A stretch of 64,000 bases of DNA from positions 114,421-178,420 of the forward strand of contig JAKQSI010000118.1 in assembly GCA_029570205.1 (NCBI GenBank), read 5' to 3'. The stretch is from Candidatus Omnitrophota bacterium (GTDB lineage: Bacteria > Hinthialibacterota > Hinthialibacteria > Hinthialibacterales > JAKPRU01). The position numbers were made by a program, and so were the translations under genes. Under the pieces are notes generated by a model. It did no database searches. It worked only from the letters and a program-made list of their open reading frames with translations, and was not told where the DNA came from. Shown piece after piece: positions 17,201 through 24,227 of the stretch. How positions within the stretch are numbered: the stretch's first letter is position 1; each line of letters opens with the position of its first letter.

Positions 17201-18214
17201 TCAGCAGATCCTGGGCAGCTGCTCCTCGGCGGGATTCATCAGGAATCGACCGCTTCCGTATGGATTCTTTAACACGATTCGTTCCACCTGTGCCGCTGTA
17301 ACTGTCCCGATCTCGGCAGCATCTCGCCCCAACGGGGATTGCTTGATTTCTTCGAGAATCGCCTGAGAGGCCGCTCTGTTCGTGACCAGCAAAACTCTTC
17401 CCTCGGAGGCCAGGTAAAACGGTTCGATCCCAAGCACTTCCGAGAAAGCGGAAACTTCCTTGCGAATCGGCAATCGGCTTTCGTGGATTTCCGCACCCAG
17501 CACGGTTCCATCAAAAGCCTCATGCAACACCGCCGCAAGCCCGCCACGGGTGGGATCGCGCATAAACCGGATGCTGTCGGCGAAGCGTTCCAGCCGCTCG
17601 ATCAACGGCCACAGACAAGCACAATCGCTGACAAGCGCACCTTCCAGCCCGAATGACTCTCTCGCCGCCAGGATCGCGGCTCCATGTTCGCCGATCGTGC
17701 CGGAAACAAGAATCCGGTCTCCCTCCACAATGCGCTGCGGATGAAGATTCCAGGCTCGAGATTGCACACCGATACCCGTTGTTGTCAAAAACATCCGGTC
17801 TGCCTCTCCTTTGCGGACTACCTTCGTATCGCCGGTGACCACATGGACTCCGTTCTGCTCCGCCTCCAACGCGATGGAACGCAGAGTTCTCTCGAGAACC
17901 TCCAGCGGAAGTCCTTCCTCCAGGATCATTCCGAGCGCAACGGCAACCGGACAGGCTCCCACAACCGCCAGGTCGTTCAGCGTTCCGCATACCGCCAGCT
18001 TGCCGATATCGCCTCCGGGAAACTCAATCGGTTGAATGACAAAACCATCCGTTGTGATGGCGATTTTTTGCCCGTAACCAAGGGGGATATCCATCAGGGC
18101 AGCATCTAGTCCGTGTCCCGCCGAGGGGCCGAGAATCGGGAAAATGACATCCCGGAGTAACTCGCTTGTGGCCCGACCGCCGCTGCCGTGGGAAAGACGG
18201 ATACTGGACATCAT
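17201..18214 (-). CDS. hypE: Hydrogenase maturation protein HypE (carbamoyl dehydratase)
   Basis: A 337-residue AIR-synthase-fold enzyme that dehydrates a carbamoyl group, passed from HypF to its C-terminal Cys, to the cyano ligand of NiFe hydrogenase. The diagnostic features are intact: HGSGGRAT near the start, ITTDGFVIQP, GTLNDLAVVGA, TGDTKVV, FMRDPTRGGLAA and the C-terminal PRIC. GAGGAA lies five bases before the ATG pair. No hypABCDF or hydrogenase structural gene is in the window, so this is a displaced hyp gene lying among regulators. Confidence 0.93.
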   Translation of the reverse strand: MMSSIRLSHGSGGRATSELLRDVIFPILGPSAGHGLDAALMDIPLGYGQKIAITTDGFVIQPIEFPGGDIGKLAVCGTLNDLAVVGACPVAVALGMILEEGLPLEVLERTLRSIALEAEQNGVHVVTGDTKVVRKGEADRMFLTTTGIGVQSRAWNLHPQRIVEGDRILVSGTIGEHGAAILAARESFGLEGALVSDCACLWPLIERLERFADSIRFMRDPTRGGLAAVLHEAFDGTVLGAEIHESRLPIRKEVSAFSEVLGIEPFYLASEGRVLLVTNRAASQAILEEIKQSPLGRDAAEIGTVTAAQVERIVLKNPYGSGRFLMNPAEEQLPRIC

Positions 18215-18389
18215 CTGGGTTTCCTCGATGCTCGATGATCCTTATTCTTTCCCTAAACGGCCGCGTAATAAAACGGTCCCCCATGTCCGGCTTTGCTGTG
18301 CTTTGCCGGGATTTCAGGATAAGCTGGTATGGCGGCGAGATGGAAGGCCCTCTCCTCATTTGGGGTTTTCTGAAGGGCCGGCCGGGTGG

Positions 18390-18408
18390 CACAGGCTTCC
18401 AGCCTGTG
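18390..18408. repeat. Dispersed hairpin CACAGGCT-TCC-AGCCTGTG, copy 2
   Basis: Identical stem and loop to 1512-1530, again preceded by GGGTGG. It sits 42 bases before the NtrC-type start, between divergent genes. Confidence 0.8.
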
Positions 18409-18449
18409 AGATGTGCCTTAACCCTTTTGTGGACCGACAGAAAAACAGG

Positions 18450-19877
18450 ATGAACCCAACGACCCGTTTAAAAATCCTTGTGGTGGAAGATGACCGCCGG
18501 TATGCCGAGCGACTCCGGAAAAACCTGGAGCTCGAGGGATTTGCCGTCCATCTTGCCCCCGGCGCGGAGGAGGCCCTGGGTTGCCTGAGACGTGAGTCGT
18601 TCGACCTGATTCTTTCGGATGTGAGAATGCCGGGTATCAGCGGGCTGGAGTTCCTTAAGACGGTCAAACATGTCTCCGAAGGGATCGACCCCGATACACC
18701 CTTTGTTCTTCTGACCTCCGTAGACAGCGTGCAGGTTGCGGTGGAGTGTCTGAAAGAGGGCGCAGCGGATTACATCACCAAGGATGCCGAGCGGGACGAG
18801 ATCGTCCTGCGTATTCGCAAAGTCCTTGATGGTGCGCGACTTCGCCGTGAGAATGTGCATCTGCGACAGGAGTTGGTCAGCCGAAGCGAGTTCGGCGAAA
18901 TCGTCGCCGTTTCGCCTCAGATGTCCGCCATTCTGAAGGAACTGCGCGAACTCGCTGCCGCAGAGGCAAATGCCCTGATCACCGGCGAAACCGGCGTCGG
19001 CAAGGAGTTGGTTGCCCGGTTCCTTCACCAGCAGAGTCCGCGATCCGACAAACCTTTTGTCGATGTGAACTGCGCCGCGCTTCCGTCCGATAATATGTTC
19101 CAATCCGAGGTGTTCGGCCATGAACGAGGCGCGTTCACCGGCGCAACCTCCCGCAAACAGGGGCGACTGGAACTCGCAAACGGCGGTGTTTTGTTCCTGG
19201 ATGAGGTCGGTGACATGCCGCTCGATAGCCAGGGCAAGATCCTTCGTGCGCTCGATACCCAGAGTTTCGAACACCTTGGCGGAGAAAAGAAAATCTCCGT
19301 GGACCTTCTTGTTATCGCGGCAACCAACAAGGAACTCCAGACCGAGGTCAAGGAAGGCCGATTCCGAAAGGATCTCTTCTATCGCCTGGATGTCATGCAC
19401 GTGCATATCCCGCCGTTGCGCGAACGCCCGATGGATATCGCTCCCCTTGCCGAGTATTATCTGGACCAGTACGCCGAGCGGTATCGTCGGCCCAAACCCG
19501 CTCTTTCGGAGGAGGCCGTGGATGTGCTCCTTCATTATGAGTGGGCAGGGAACGTGCGGGAACTGAAAAACCTTATGGAACGTCTGGTTATCCGTGGCGT
19601 TCCCGACGGAGAAATCAAACCGGGCGATCTTCGCAGGGAGGGTCTGATACTGTCCAAGTCCGGAAATGTCTCTCAGGAAACCGTTCCGCCGGTCCGAATT
19701 CCTTCCGAGGGAATCTCCCTGGATGAACTCGAACGCATGGCAATTCTCCAGGCGCTCGAACAATGTGACTGGGTGCAGCGTGATGCAGCCAACTTGCTGG
19801 GTATCTCCGCAGACAGAATGAACGCCCGCGTGAAAAAATATGGCCTTTCACACCCGTCATGGAGAACAAACCGTTGA
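18450..19877 (+). CDS. Sigma-54-dependent response regulator, NtrC family
   Basis: A 475-residue activator of sigma-54 RNA polymerase. The receiver domain (residues 5-120) has VVEDDRR and the phospho-acceptor Asp in ILSDVRMPGISG. The AAA+ domain has Walker A GETGVGKE, the sigma-54 contact loop GAFTGA, Walker B LFLDEVGDMP and the arginine finger region FRKDLFYRLDV. The last 50 residues are a Fis-type helix-turn-helix (AANLLGISADRMNARVKKYGL). The ATG at 18450 begins exactly at a receiver domain; the frame is open 300 bases further upstream but that part translates repeat sequence. No sigma-54 -24/-12 site was found in the window. Confidence 0.92.
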   Translation: MNPTTRLKILVVEDDRRYAERLRKNLELEGFAVHLAPGAEEALGCLRRESFDLILSDVRMPGISGLEFLKTVKHVSEGIDPDTPFVLLTSVDSVQVAVECLKEGAADYITKDAERDEIVLRIRKVLDGARLRRENVHLRQELVSRSEFGEIVAVSPQMSAILKELRELAAAEANALITGETGVGKELVARFLHQQSPRSDKPFVDVNCAALPSDNMFQSEVFGHERGAFTGATSRKQGRLELANGGVLFLDEVGDMPLDSQGKILRALDTQSFEHLGGEKKISVDLLVIAATNKELQTEVKEGRFRKDLFYRLDVMHVHIPPLRERPMDIAPLAEYYLDQYAERYRRPKPALSEEAVDVLLHYEWAGNVRELKNLMERLVIRGVPDGEIKPGDLRREGLILSKSGNVSQETVPPVRIPSEGISLDELERMAILQALEQCDWVQRDAANLLGISADRMNARVKKYGLSHPSWRTNR

Positions 19878-19983
19878 CCAGGGAAGGGAACAGGAGGTTT
19901 CTCAGAGTTTGTATGGGAGGTATTGGTGTAACCTGCATCGTCCATAATTTATGGTCGCGTTCTCATTTTTTTACGCAGGGCAT

Positions 19984-20010
19984 TAAAGTTCTTGTAAAAG
20001 CTGCCGATAT
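19984..20010 (+). promoter_or_regulatory. Sigma-28 (FliA) promoter for flgM
   Basis: TAAAGTTC at 19984-19991, an 11-base spacer, and GCCGATAT at 20003-20010 match the enterobacterial sigma-28 consensus TAAAGTTT-N11-GCCGATAA in 14 of 16 positions with the exact spacer. It lies 125 bases before the flgM ATG, implying a long leader. Confidence 0.8.
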
Positions 20011-20135
20011 CAGATAACGAATAAGTGGTGTTTTCAGGGCCGAGGGTCGGGGTTGATTCTGGTATCGACCGGGATTAGCCTCAGAGATAGGGATTGGGCA
20101 GGGTCGAATGACTTGGCCCGACCGGAGAGAAAAAG

Positions 20136-20444
20136 ATGGTTGACATTCGCAGCATAGGTAATTTGCCCCCACAGACACGTGTCACCGAGCGTACGGGCGC
20201 ATCTTCTGTGGCGAGTTCGAGGAAGGCGACCGTAACCGAATCTGCTCCCAGCAGCGATAGCGTTCAGATTTCGCAGGGAGCCAAAGAAGCCCAGATAGTC
20301 CCCCGCCTGGTTTCCGATGCCAAGAGCGTCCCGGACATTCGACCGGAGGTGGTTCAGAAGGCACGGGAAACCCTGGAGCGTGGCGGCTATGATGGTGTCG
20401 AGGTTTCGCGGGAAGCCGCGCGGAACATTCTGGGACTTCTGTAG
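20136..20444 (+). CDS. flgM: Anti-sigma-28 factor FlgM
   Basis: A 102-residue protein. The N-terminal half is low-complexity and probably disordered. The C-terminal half has the FlgM pattern: DSVQISQGAKE, a helix, then IRPEVVQKARETLERGGYDG and a final VSREAARNILGLL. FlgM binds and silences FliA until hook completion lets it be exported. The call rests on weak sequence similarity supported by the excellent sigma-28 promoter 125 bases upstream, which is how flgM is often autocontrolled. GGAG is eight bases before the ATG. A rho-independent terminator follows, so this is a single-gene unit with no flagellar neighbour. Confidence 0.75.
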   Translation: MVDIRSIGNLPPQTRVTERTGASSVASSRKATVTESAPSSDSVQISQGAKEAQIVPRLVSDAKSVPDIRPEVVQKARETLERGGYDGVEVSREAARNILGLL

Positions 20445-20509
20445 CGAATCTGTGAGGCACTGCGCCTGAGCGCAAGGGAAGGACGTTGTTTTGAGTGTCC
20501 GTCCCTCGG

Positions 20510-20542
20510 AGAACCCTCCACAAGGCGGGGTTCTTTTATTTT
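20510..20542 (+). terminator. Rho-independent terminator of flgM
   Basis: AGAACCC-N11-GGGTTCT followed by TTTATTTT. On the opposite strand no T tract follows, so it serves the rightward flgM transcript. Confidence 0.8.
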
Positions 20543-20577
20543 AATCCCACAAATCCCACAAACACCTCATCCGACTT

Positions 20578-20916
20578 TCAGGGAGATTTCCAACCGTTCC
20601 CCGGCGAGTTCGTTTCAAAGAAATCCCCTACGTCTCCTCCCCCAAACCAGCCTGCGTACAAATCGTTAAACCCGATTGGGTGTCCGCCGATATCGACATA
20701 CTCCACACCGATCCATGGAATAAACAGGGTCTGTTTCATCTCCTGCAGCTCGCGCCGTACGTCGCCCGATGGCGGCATGGTCTCCAGCGCCCTCAATGGG
20801 ATACAACACATAACCACACCGTCTCGATCCTGTCCAAGAACCTTTCCCAGAAACCGCTTGCCGCTCAAGAGGTGGATCTCAACAACTTGCCCGGAGAGTG
20901 CGTTGTCTGAATTCAT
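20578..20916 (-). CDS. Small SH3/LSm-like protein of unknown function
   Basis: A 112-residue protein not recognised as any named family. The first 55 residues look like a beta-barrel of the LSm/SH3 kind: VVEIHLLSGKRFLGKVLG, then DGVVMCCIPLRA, with a later strand PWIGVEYVDIGG. The rest is Gly-rich and probably flexible. Similar short barrels bind RNA or act in envelope and gliding proteins; no choice is possible here. The ATG at 20916 is preferred because the barrel begins there and AAGGA lies upstream; the longer frame adds 35 residues without pattern. It converges on flgM. Confidence 0.5.
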   Translation of the reverse strand: MNSDNALSGQVVEIHLLSGKRFLGKVLGQDRDGVVMCCIPLRALETMPPSGDVRRELQEMKQTLFIPWIGVEYVDIGGHPIGFNDLYAGWFGGGDVGDFFETNSPGNGWKSP

Positions 20917-21214
20917 TTGAATTGCCCTATCCTTCAACGAACTGATGTATGATGCCTGTACAGGACGCCGTCGTGCGTTGTGTTTCTCGAACCGTACATT
21001 GTCAGACAAACGATGTCGCATCGAACGGCCATCACTTTCATTCTTTCACTCCTTCCCACTGATCCCAACAGACATCCGGCACAGAGATTGAACAGTACCG
21101 GGAGCCGTATTGTGAATCCATTTCACATTCTTTTGAATGAAGGGGAGACCGGATTGTCGATAAATATGGCTGGTACGCAAGGAGAAGCCAATGCGTGCAT
21201 AATTGGATTCAGGC
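20917..21214. other. Intergenic, no gene seen
   Basis: About 300 bases between the divergent small barrel gene and the DUF134 gene. No conserved frame, hairpin or known repeat stands out until the promoter at 21215. Confidence 0.5.
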
Positions 21215-21248
21215 TTGACAATTCTTGTTTATGAACATATACTCATAA
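21215..21248 (+). promoter_or_regulatory. Strong sigma-70 promoter with palindromic operator over the -10
   Basis: TTGACA at 21215-21220, a 17-base spacer and TATACT at 21238-21243. The dyad TTATGAACATATACTCATAA (21229-21248; arms TTATGA/TCATAA around ATAT) covers the -10 element. Occupancy by a dimeric repressor would block polymerase. The next gene encodes a DUF134 DNA-binding protein, so autorepression is the simplest reading. Confidence 0.7.
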
Positions 21249-21276
21249 TGAAGTAGTTACGAGACAGGTTGTTTTC

Positions 21277-21822
21277 ATGGCTCGACCAAAGAATTGCCGC
21301 ATGATTTCTCAACAGCCCGATGTGGTCTATTTTAAACCACGCGGAATTCCCTTGCGAGAGCTGGACGAAGAGACTCTTCCCCTGGACGGTCTGGAAGCCC
21401 TGCGTCTTTGCGATTTGCAAGGGCTGTATCACGAAGAAGCCGCCGAACACATGGGCATATCCCGAGCTACTTTCGGAAGAATTATCGAGGAAGCGCGCCG
21501 CATTGTTGCCGACGCGCTTGTGAATGGAAAAGCGTTACGAATCCAAGGAGGTAAAATCCAGATGACCGAGAAACGCAAATTTCAATGTGCCGATTGTTCC
21601 CACGAGTGGGAACTTCCGTTTGGAACGCAACGACCAAGCGCCTGTCCGCAGTGCGGCAGCGCCAATTTTCACCGGCTAAACCCGGGTCCAGGACGTGGCG
21701 CATGTGCGAGAAGAGGCCGCTATGGTCGCGGAGGCCCCAATCAAAACGGCCCACAAGGAAGAGGACGAATGCAGGCCGGTAAACCGGAACCCGACATCTC
21801 CCTGGAAAGGAAGAATCAATGA
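21277..21822 (+). CDS. DUF134-family DNA-binding protein with zinc ribbon
   Basis: A 181-residue protein in two parts. Residues 1-90 match DUF134: RPKNCRMI at the N terminus, GLEALRLCDLQGLYHEEAAEHMGISRATFGRIIEEAR (a sigma-70-region-4-like helix-turn-helix) and IQGG. Residues 100-130 are a zinc ribbon with CADC and CPQC. The tail is rich in Gly and Arg. DUF134 proteins usually sit next to NifX-family genes, as here: its stop overlaps the next start by four bases. It probably controls this small operon through the palindrome at 21229-21248. Confidence 0.82.
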   Translation: MARPKNCRMISQQPDVVYFKPRGIPLRELDEETLPLDGLEALRLCDLQGLYHEEAAEHMGISRATFGRIIEEARRIVADALVNGKALRIQGGKIQMTEKRKFQCADCSHEWELPFGTQRPSACPQCGSANFHRLNPGPGRGACARRGRYGRGGPNQNGPQGRGRMQAGKPEPDISLERKNQ

Positions 21823-22214
21823 CGCGATTTGCTGTTGCATCAGAGGATGGAATCACAATAGCCGGCCATACCGGTCGCTGCCGGTATTTTGTGGTGTTCG
21901 ACGTGGAGGACGATACGGCGAAACTGGTTGAGGTTCGAACCAATCGATTCACGGCGCACGCCTTGGGCCAATGCGATCCGGGTAATGAACCGGCTCACAA
22001 CCGCGAACAGCACAGCCACGACAGCTTGTTGGATGCATTGAATGATTGTCAGGCATTGCTTTGCCGCGGAATGGGGCAGCGATTGGTCGAGGATCTGCTT
22101 ACCCGCAATATTACTCCCGTTTTCTGCGAGGAATCTGTTGTGACTGAGGCGGCGCATCGATACGCACGAGGGGAATTACTCCCCGGGCGGGTCAATCGGT
22201 GTTCACATTCCTGA
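21819..22214 (+). CDS. Dinitrogenase iron-molybdenum cofactor (NifX/NafY) family protein
   Basis: A 131-residue single-domain protein of the NifB/NifX/NafY cofactor-binding superfamily, with the pattern MTRFAVASEDGITIAGHTGRCRYFVVFD, then LLDALNDCQALLCRGMGQRL and VTEAAHRYARGEL. These small proteins bind Fe-S or Fe-Mo clusters and occur in many bacteria that do not fix nitrogen. No nif gene is nearby, so a nitrogenase role is not implied. The Mrp carrier at 5.2 kb is the type of protein that could supply its cluster. Confidence 0.82.
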   Translation: MTRFAVASEDGITIAGHTGRCRYFVVFDVEDDTAKLVEVRTNRFTAHALGQCDPGNEPAHNREQHSHDSLLDALNDCQALLCRGMGQRLVEDLLTRNITPVFCEESVVTEAAHRYARGELLPGRVNRCSHS

Positions 22215-22292
22215 TTCTGGCGGTTCATCTATCTGATCTTGGCGAGCGCCGAAACCTCTCGGCCGGTGATTTGATAGAGTGTTAAAATCCCT

Positions 22293-22330
22293 CCTCCAAA
22301 GATCGGGGGAGGTGAGGTGGGCGTTGAATG
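22293..22330. repeat. Dispersed CTCCTCC-AAAGATC-GGGGGAGG hairpin
   Basis: A copy of the hairpin seen in fuller form at 38918-39011 and 42694-42786; related shorter copies are at 14865-14884 and 26838-26860. A nearby GGGTTGACCGGATT at about 22351 also matches the longer copies, suggesting an element with a diverged middle. Confidence 0.65.
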
Positions 22331-22441
22331 GTAAGAACGGTAAGGTGCGGGTTGACCGGATTATATGGAACGACCACACATGCCGGAACTCCTCACGCGC
22401 ATTACACTATCCCTTCCACTACACTCACTGAGGTCCTGTGA

Positions 22442-24157
22442 ATGAAACGGCTGCAGCTCCATGTCGGAATTAAAACCGACCCGATTGAATACCGATATTC
22501 ATACGAATGGCTGTTCCGCCTTCTGGCCGAGGAGGGAATACACTATGCGCAGTTGGGGACATTTCATGAAATCTATTCCCTGCCGGATGAGTACTTCCTG
22601 AACCTCAAAAAACAGGCGGACGATTTCGACGTTGTCATTTATAGTGTCTTTTGCGCACACCGCGAAATGGGCGGATTCTTCCGCGAGGAACCCGGCTGGG
22701 ATGATCTCGCTCGCCGGGATTTCAGACGATTGATTGAGGTTGGCGCTGTGCTGGGTGCGGCCTCCGTCGGCTCCAATGCCGGCTCTGTGCTGCGAGACCG
22801 TATGGGGACTAAGCCGGTGGGCATTCGGCGATATGTCTCCGAAATGAAACAATTTATGCACTATGCGAAACGCTGCGGGGTTCCCTGGCTGACCGTCGAG
22901 CCGATGTCCTGTCTTGCCGAACCGCCGACGCTCCCCGAAGAAATCCAGGATATGGCGGAGGAACTCATTCCGTATCACCGGGAACTCCCCGATGAAACCT
23001 CCATGTTCGGCTATTGCTCCGATGTCAGCCATGGATACGCCGACCGCAACCGGCGGGTTCGAGCCGATCATGTCAAACTTTTAACAGCCTCATTTCCTTA
23101 TCTTTACGAGATTCATCTGAAGAATACGGATGAATGCTATGACCGGACTTTTGGATTCTCAGAAGAAGAAAGGAAACGGGGCATTATACAAATCGATGAG
23201 ATGCGAGACCTGATCCTCGCTCATGCGGACGAGATTCCAGTGGACACGATTATCGGCTACTTCGAGATATCCGGGCCAAAGCTGGGGCGGGACTACTCCG
23301 ATTCCCTCCTGGAGGCCAATCTGCGGGAGTCTCTGCGTTATTTGAGAGATACATTCGTTACACCCAGTGCATCAGTCCTCACGCTCAGCCCCTCTCCAAG
23401 TGTGGAGAGGGGAGCCGCAGAGATTGTCTTGCCCCCTCTTCCTCCAGGAGAGGGTGAGGGAAAAGCATCCCAGATCGAAATCGCCCCGTCCATGATGTGC
23501 GCCGATCTTTGCCATTTTGAGGAAAGCGTCCGGCGACTGGAGCGTGAGGGTATTCACAGCCTTCATTTCGACATGATGGATGCCCATTTTGTCCCCAACA
23601 TGCCTGTCGGTCTCGACCTTCTCAGGCAGATTCGCACCAGGACCGACTGCCTTTTCGATGTTCACCTGATGGTGGAAAACAATGACTTCTTTATCGAGCA
23701 GCTCGCGCATATCGGCGTGTCTCGAATCTCAGTCCATGCCGAGTCCGCTGTCCACCTGGACCGGACTCTGGCCCTGATTCGAGAAAAAGGAATGAAGGCC
23801 GGTGTCGCGCTGAATCCGGCCACACCGCCGACTGTTCTTTCATATATCCTGAACCGTCTCGATTTCGTACTGGTCCTGACGGTGAATCCGGGATTTTCCG
23901 CGCAGATCATGGTCCCGTTCGGCATCCACAAAATCGCCGACTGCCGCGCATTCCTTGACGGACATAATTTAAGAATCCCGATCCAGGTGGATGGAAATGT
24001 GAGTTTCGAGAAGATCCCGCAGATGGTGGCCGCCGGAGCGGATATCCTTGTAGGCGGAACCAGCAGCGTCTTCTCGAAGACCGGCTCCATTCGGGAGAAC
24101 ATCCGCCGTATGCGCGATGCCGTTACAGAGGGGCTACAGCAGCGTTCCCGTGCTTGA
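22442..24157 (+). CDS. Fusion of a TIM-barrel sugar isomerase/epimerase with ribulose-phosphate 3-epimerase
   Basis: A 571-residue two-enzyme protein. Residues 1-305 are a xylose-isomerase-like TIM barrel (sugar phosphate isomerase/epimerase family) with GSNAGSVL and WLTVEPMSC and a late EIHLKNTDECYD. Residues 342-565 are a ribulose-5-phosphate or allulose-6-phosphate 3-epimerase: APSMMCADL, LHFDMMDAHFVPN, DVHLMV, TVNPGFSAQ and QVDGNVS keep the metal ligands and catalytic Asp residues, though SAQ replaces the usual GGQ. The linker, residues about 312-340, is translated palindromic repeat DNA rather than normal protein sequence. GAGG is eight bases before the ATG. No frame break was seen. Confidence 0.82.
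   Translation: MKRLQLHVGIKTDPIEYRYSYEWLFRLLAEEGIHYAQLGTFHEIYSLPDEYFLNLKKQADDFDVVIYSVFCAHREMGGFFREEPGWDDLARRDFRRLIEVGAVLGAASVGSNAGSVLRDRMGTKPVGIRRYVSEMKQFMHYAKRCGVPWLTVEPMSCLAEPPTLPEEIQDMAEELIPYHRELPDETSMFGYCSDVSHGYADRNRRVRADHVKLLTASFPYLYEIHLKNTDECYDRTFGFSEEERKRGIIQIDEMRDLILAHADEIPVDTIIGYFEISGPKLGRDYSDSLLEANLRESLRYLRDTFVTPSASVLTLSPSPSVERGAAEIVLPPLPPGEGEGKASQIEIAPSMMCADLCHFEESVRRLEREGIHSLHFDMMDAHFVPNMPVGLDLLRQIRTRTDCLFDVHLMVENNDFFIEQLAHIGVSRISVHAESAVHLDRTLALIREKGMKAGVALNPATPPTVLSYILNRLDFVLVLTVNPGFSAQIMVPFGIHKIADCRAFLDGHNLRIPIQVDGNVSFEKIPQMVAAGADILVGGTSSVFSKTGSIRENIRRMRDAVTEGLQQRSRA
23377..23460. repeat. Palindromic repeat forming an in-frame protein linker
   Basis: Two hairpins: CCCCTCTCCA/TGGAGAGGGG at 23389-23412 (10 bp perfect), and CCCTCT/AGAGGG with inner CCT/AGG at 23434-23454. 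The outer ends CCTCACGC and GGTGAGGG are roughly inverted. The same family is intergenic at 24172-24211, 32375-32414 and 59551-59588. The 84-base length keeps the frame. Confidence 0.75.
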
Positions 24158-24171
24158 ATGTCCGGTTTCTG

Positions 24172-24211
24172 CTCCCTTTCCCTCCGGGAGAGGGTTGGGG
24201 TGAGGGCTAGG
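24172..24211. repeat. CCCTCTCC-GGAGAGGG palindromic repeat
   Basis: The reverse complement matches 32375-32414 closely (GCCCCTCACCC...CCCTCTCCCGGAGGGA...). It lies between the fusion gene and the convergent tyrS gene, 16 bases before the tyrS stop. Confidence 0.75.
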
Positions 24212-24227
24212 CAGTATCAAAGTCTCC

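Noticed and set aside
21819-22214. Nitrogenase cofactor role for the NifX-family protein
   Set aside because: No nif genes are present, and short members of this family are widespread in non-diazotrophs.
23377-23460. Reading the fusion linker as a terminator between two separate genes
   Set aside because: The frame is continuous with no stop, no ribosome binding site precedes the epimerase half, and no T tract follows the hairpins.
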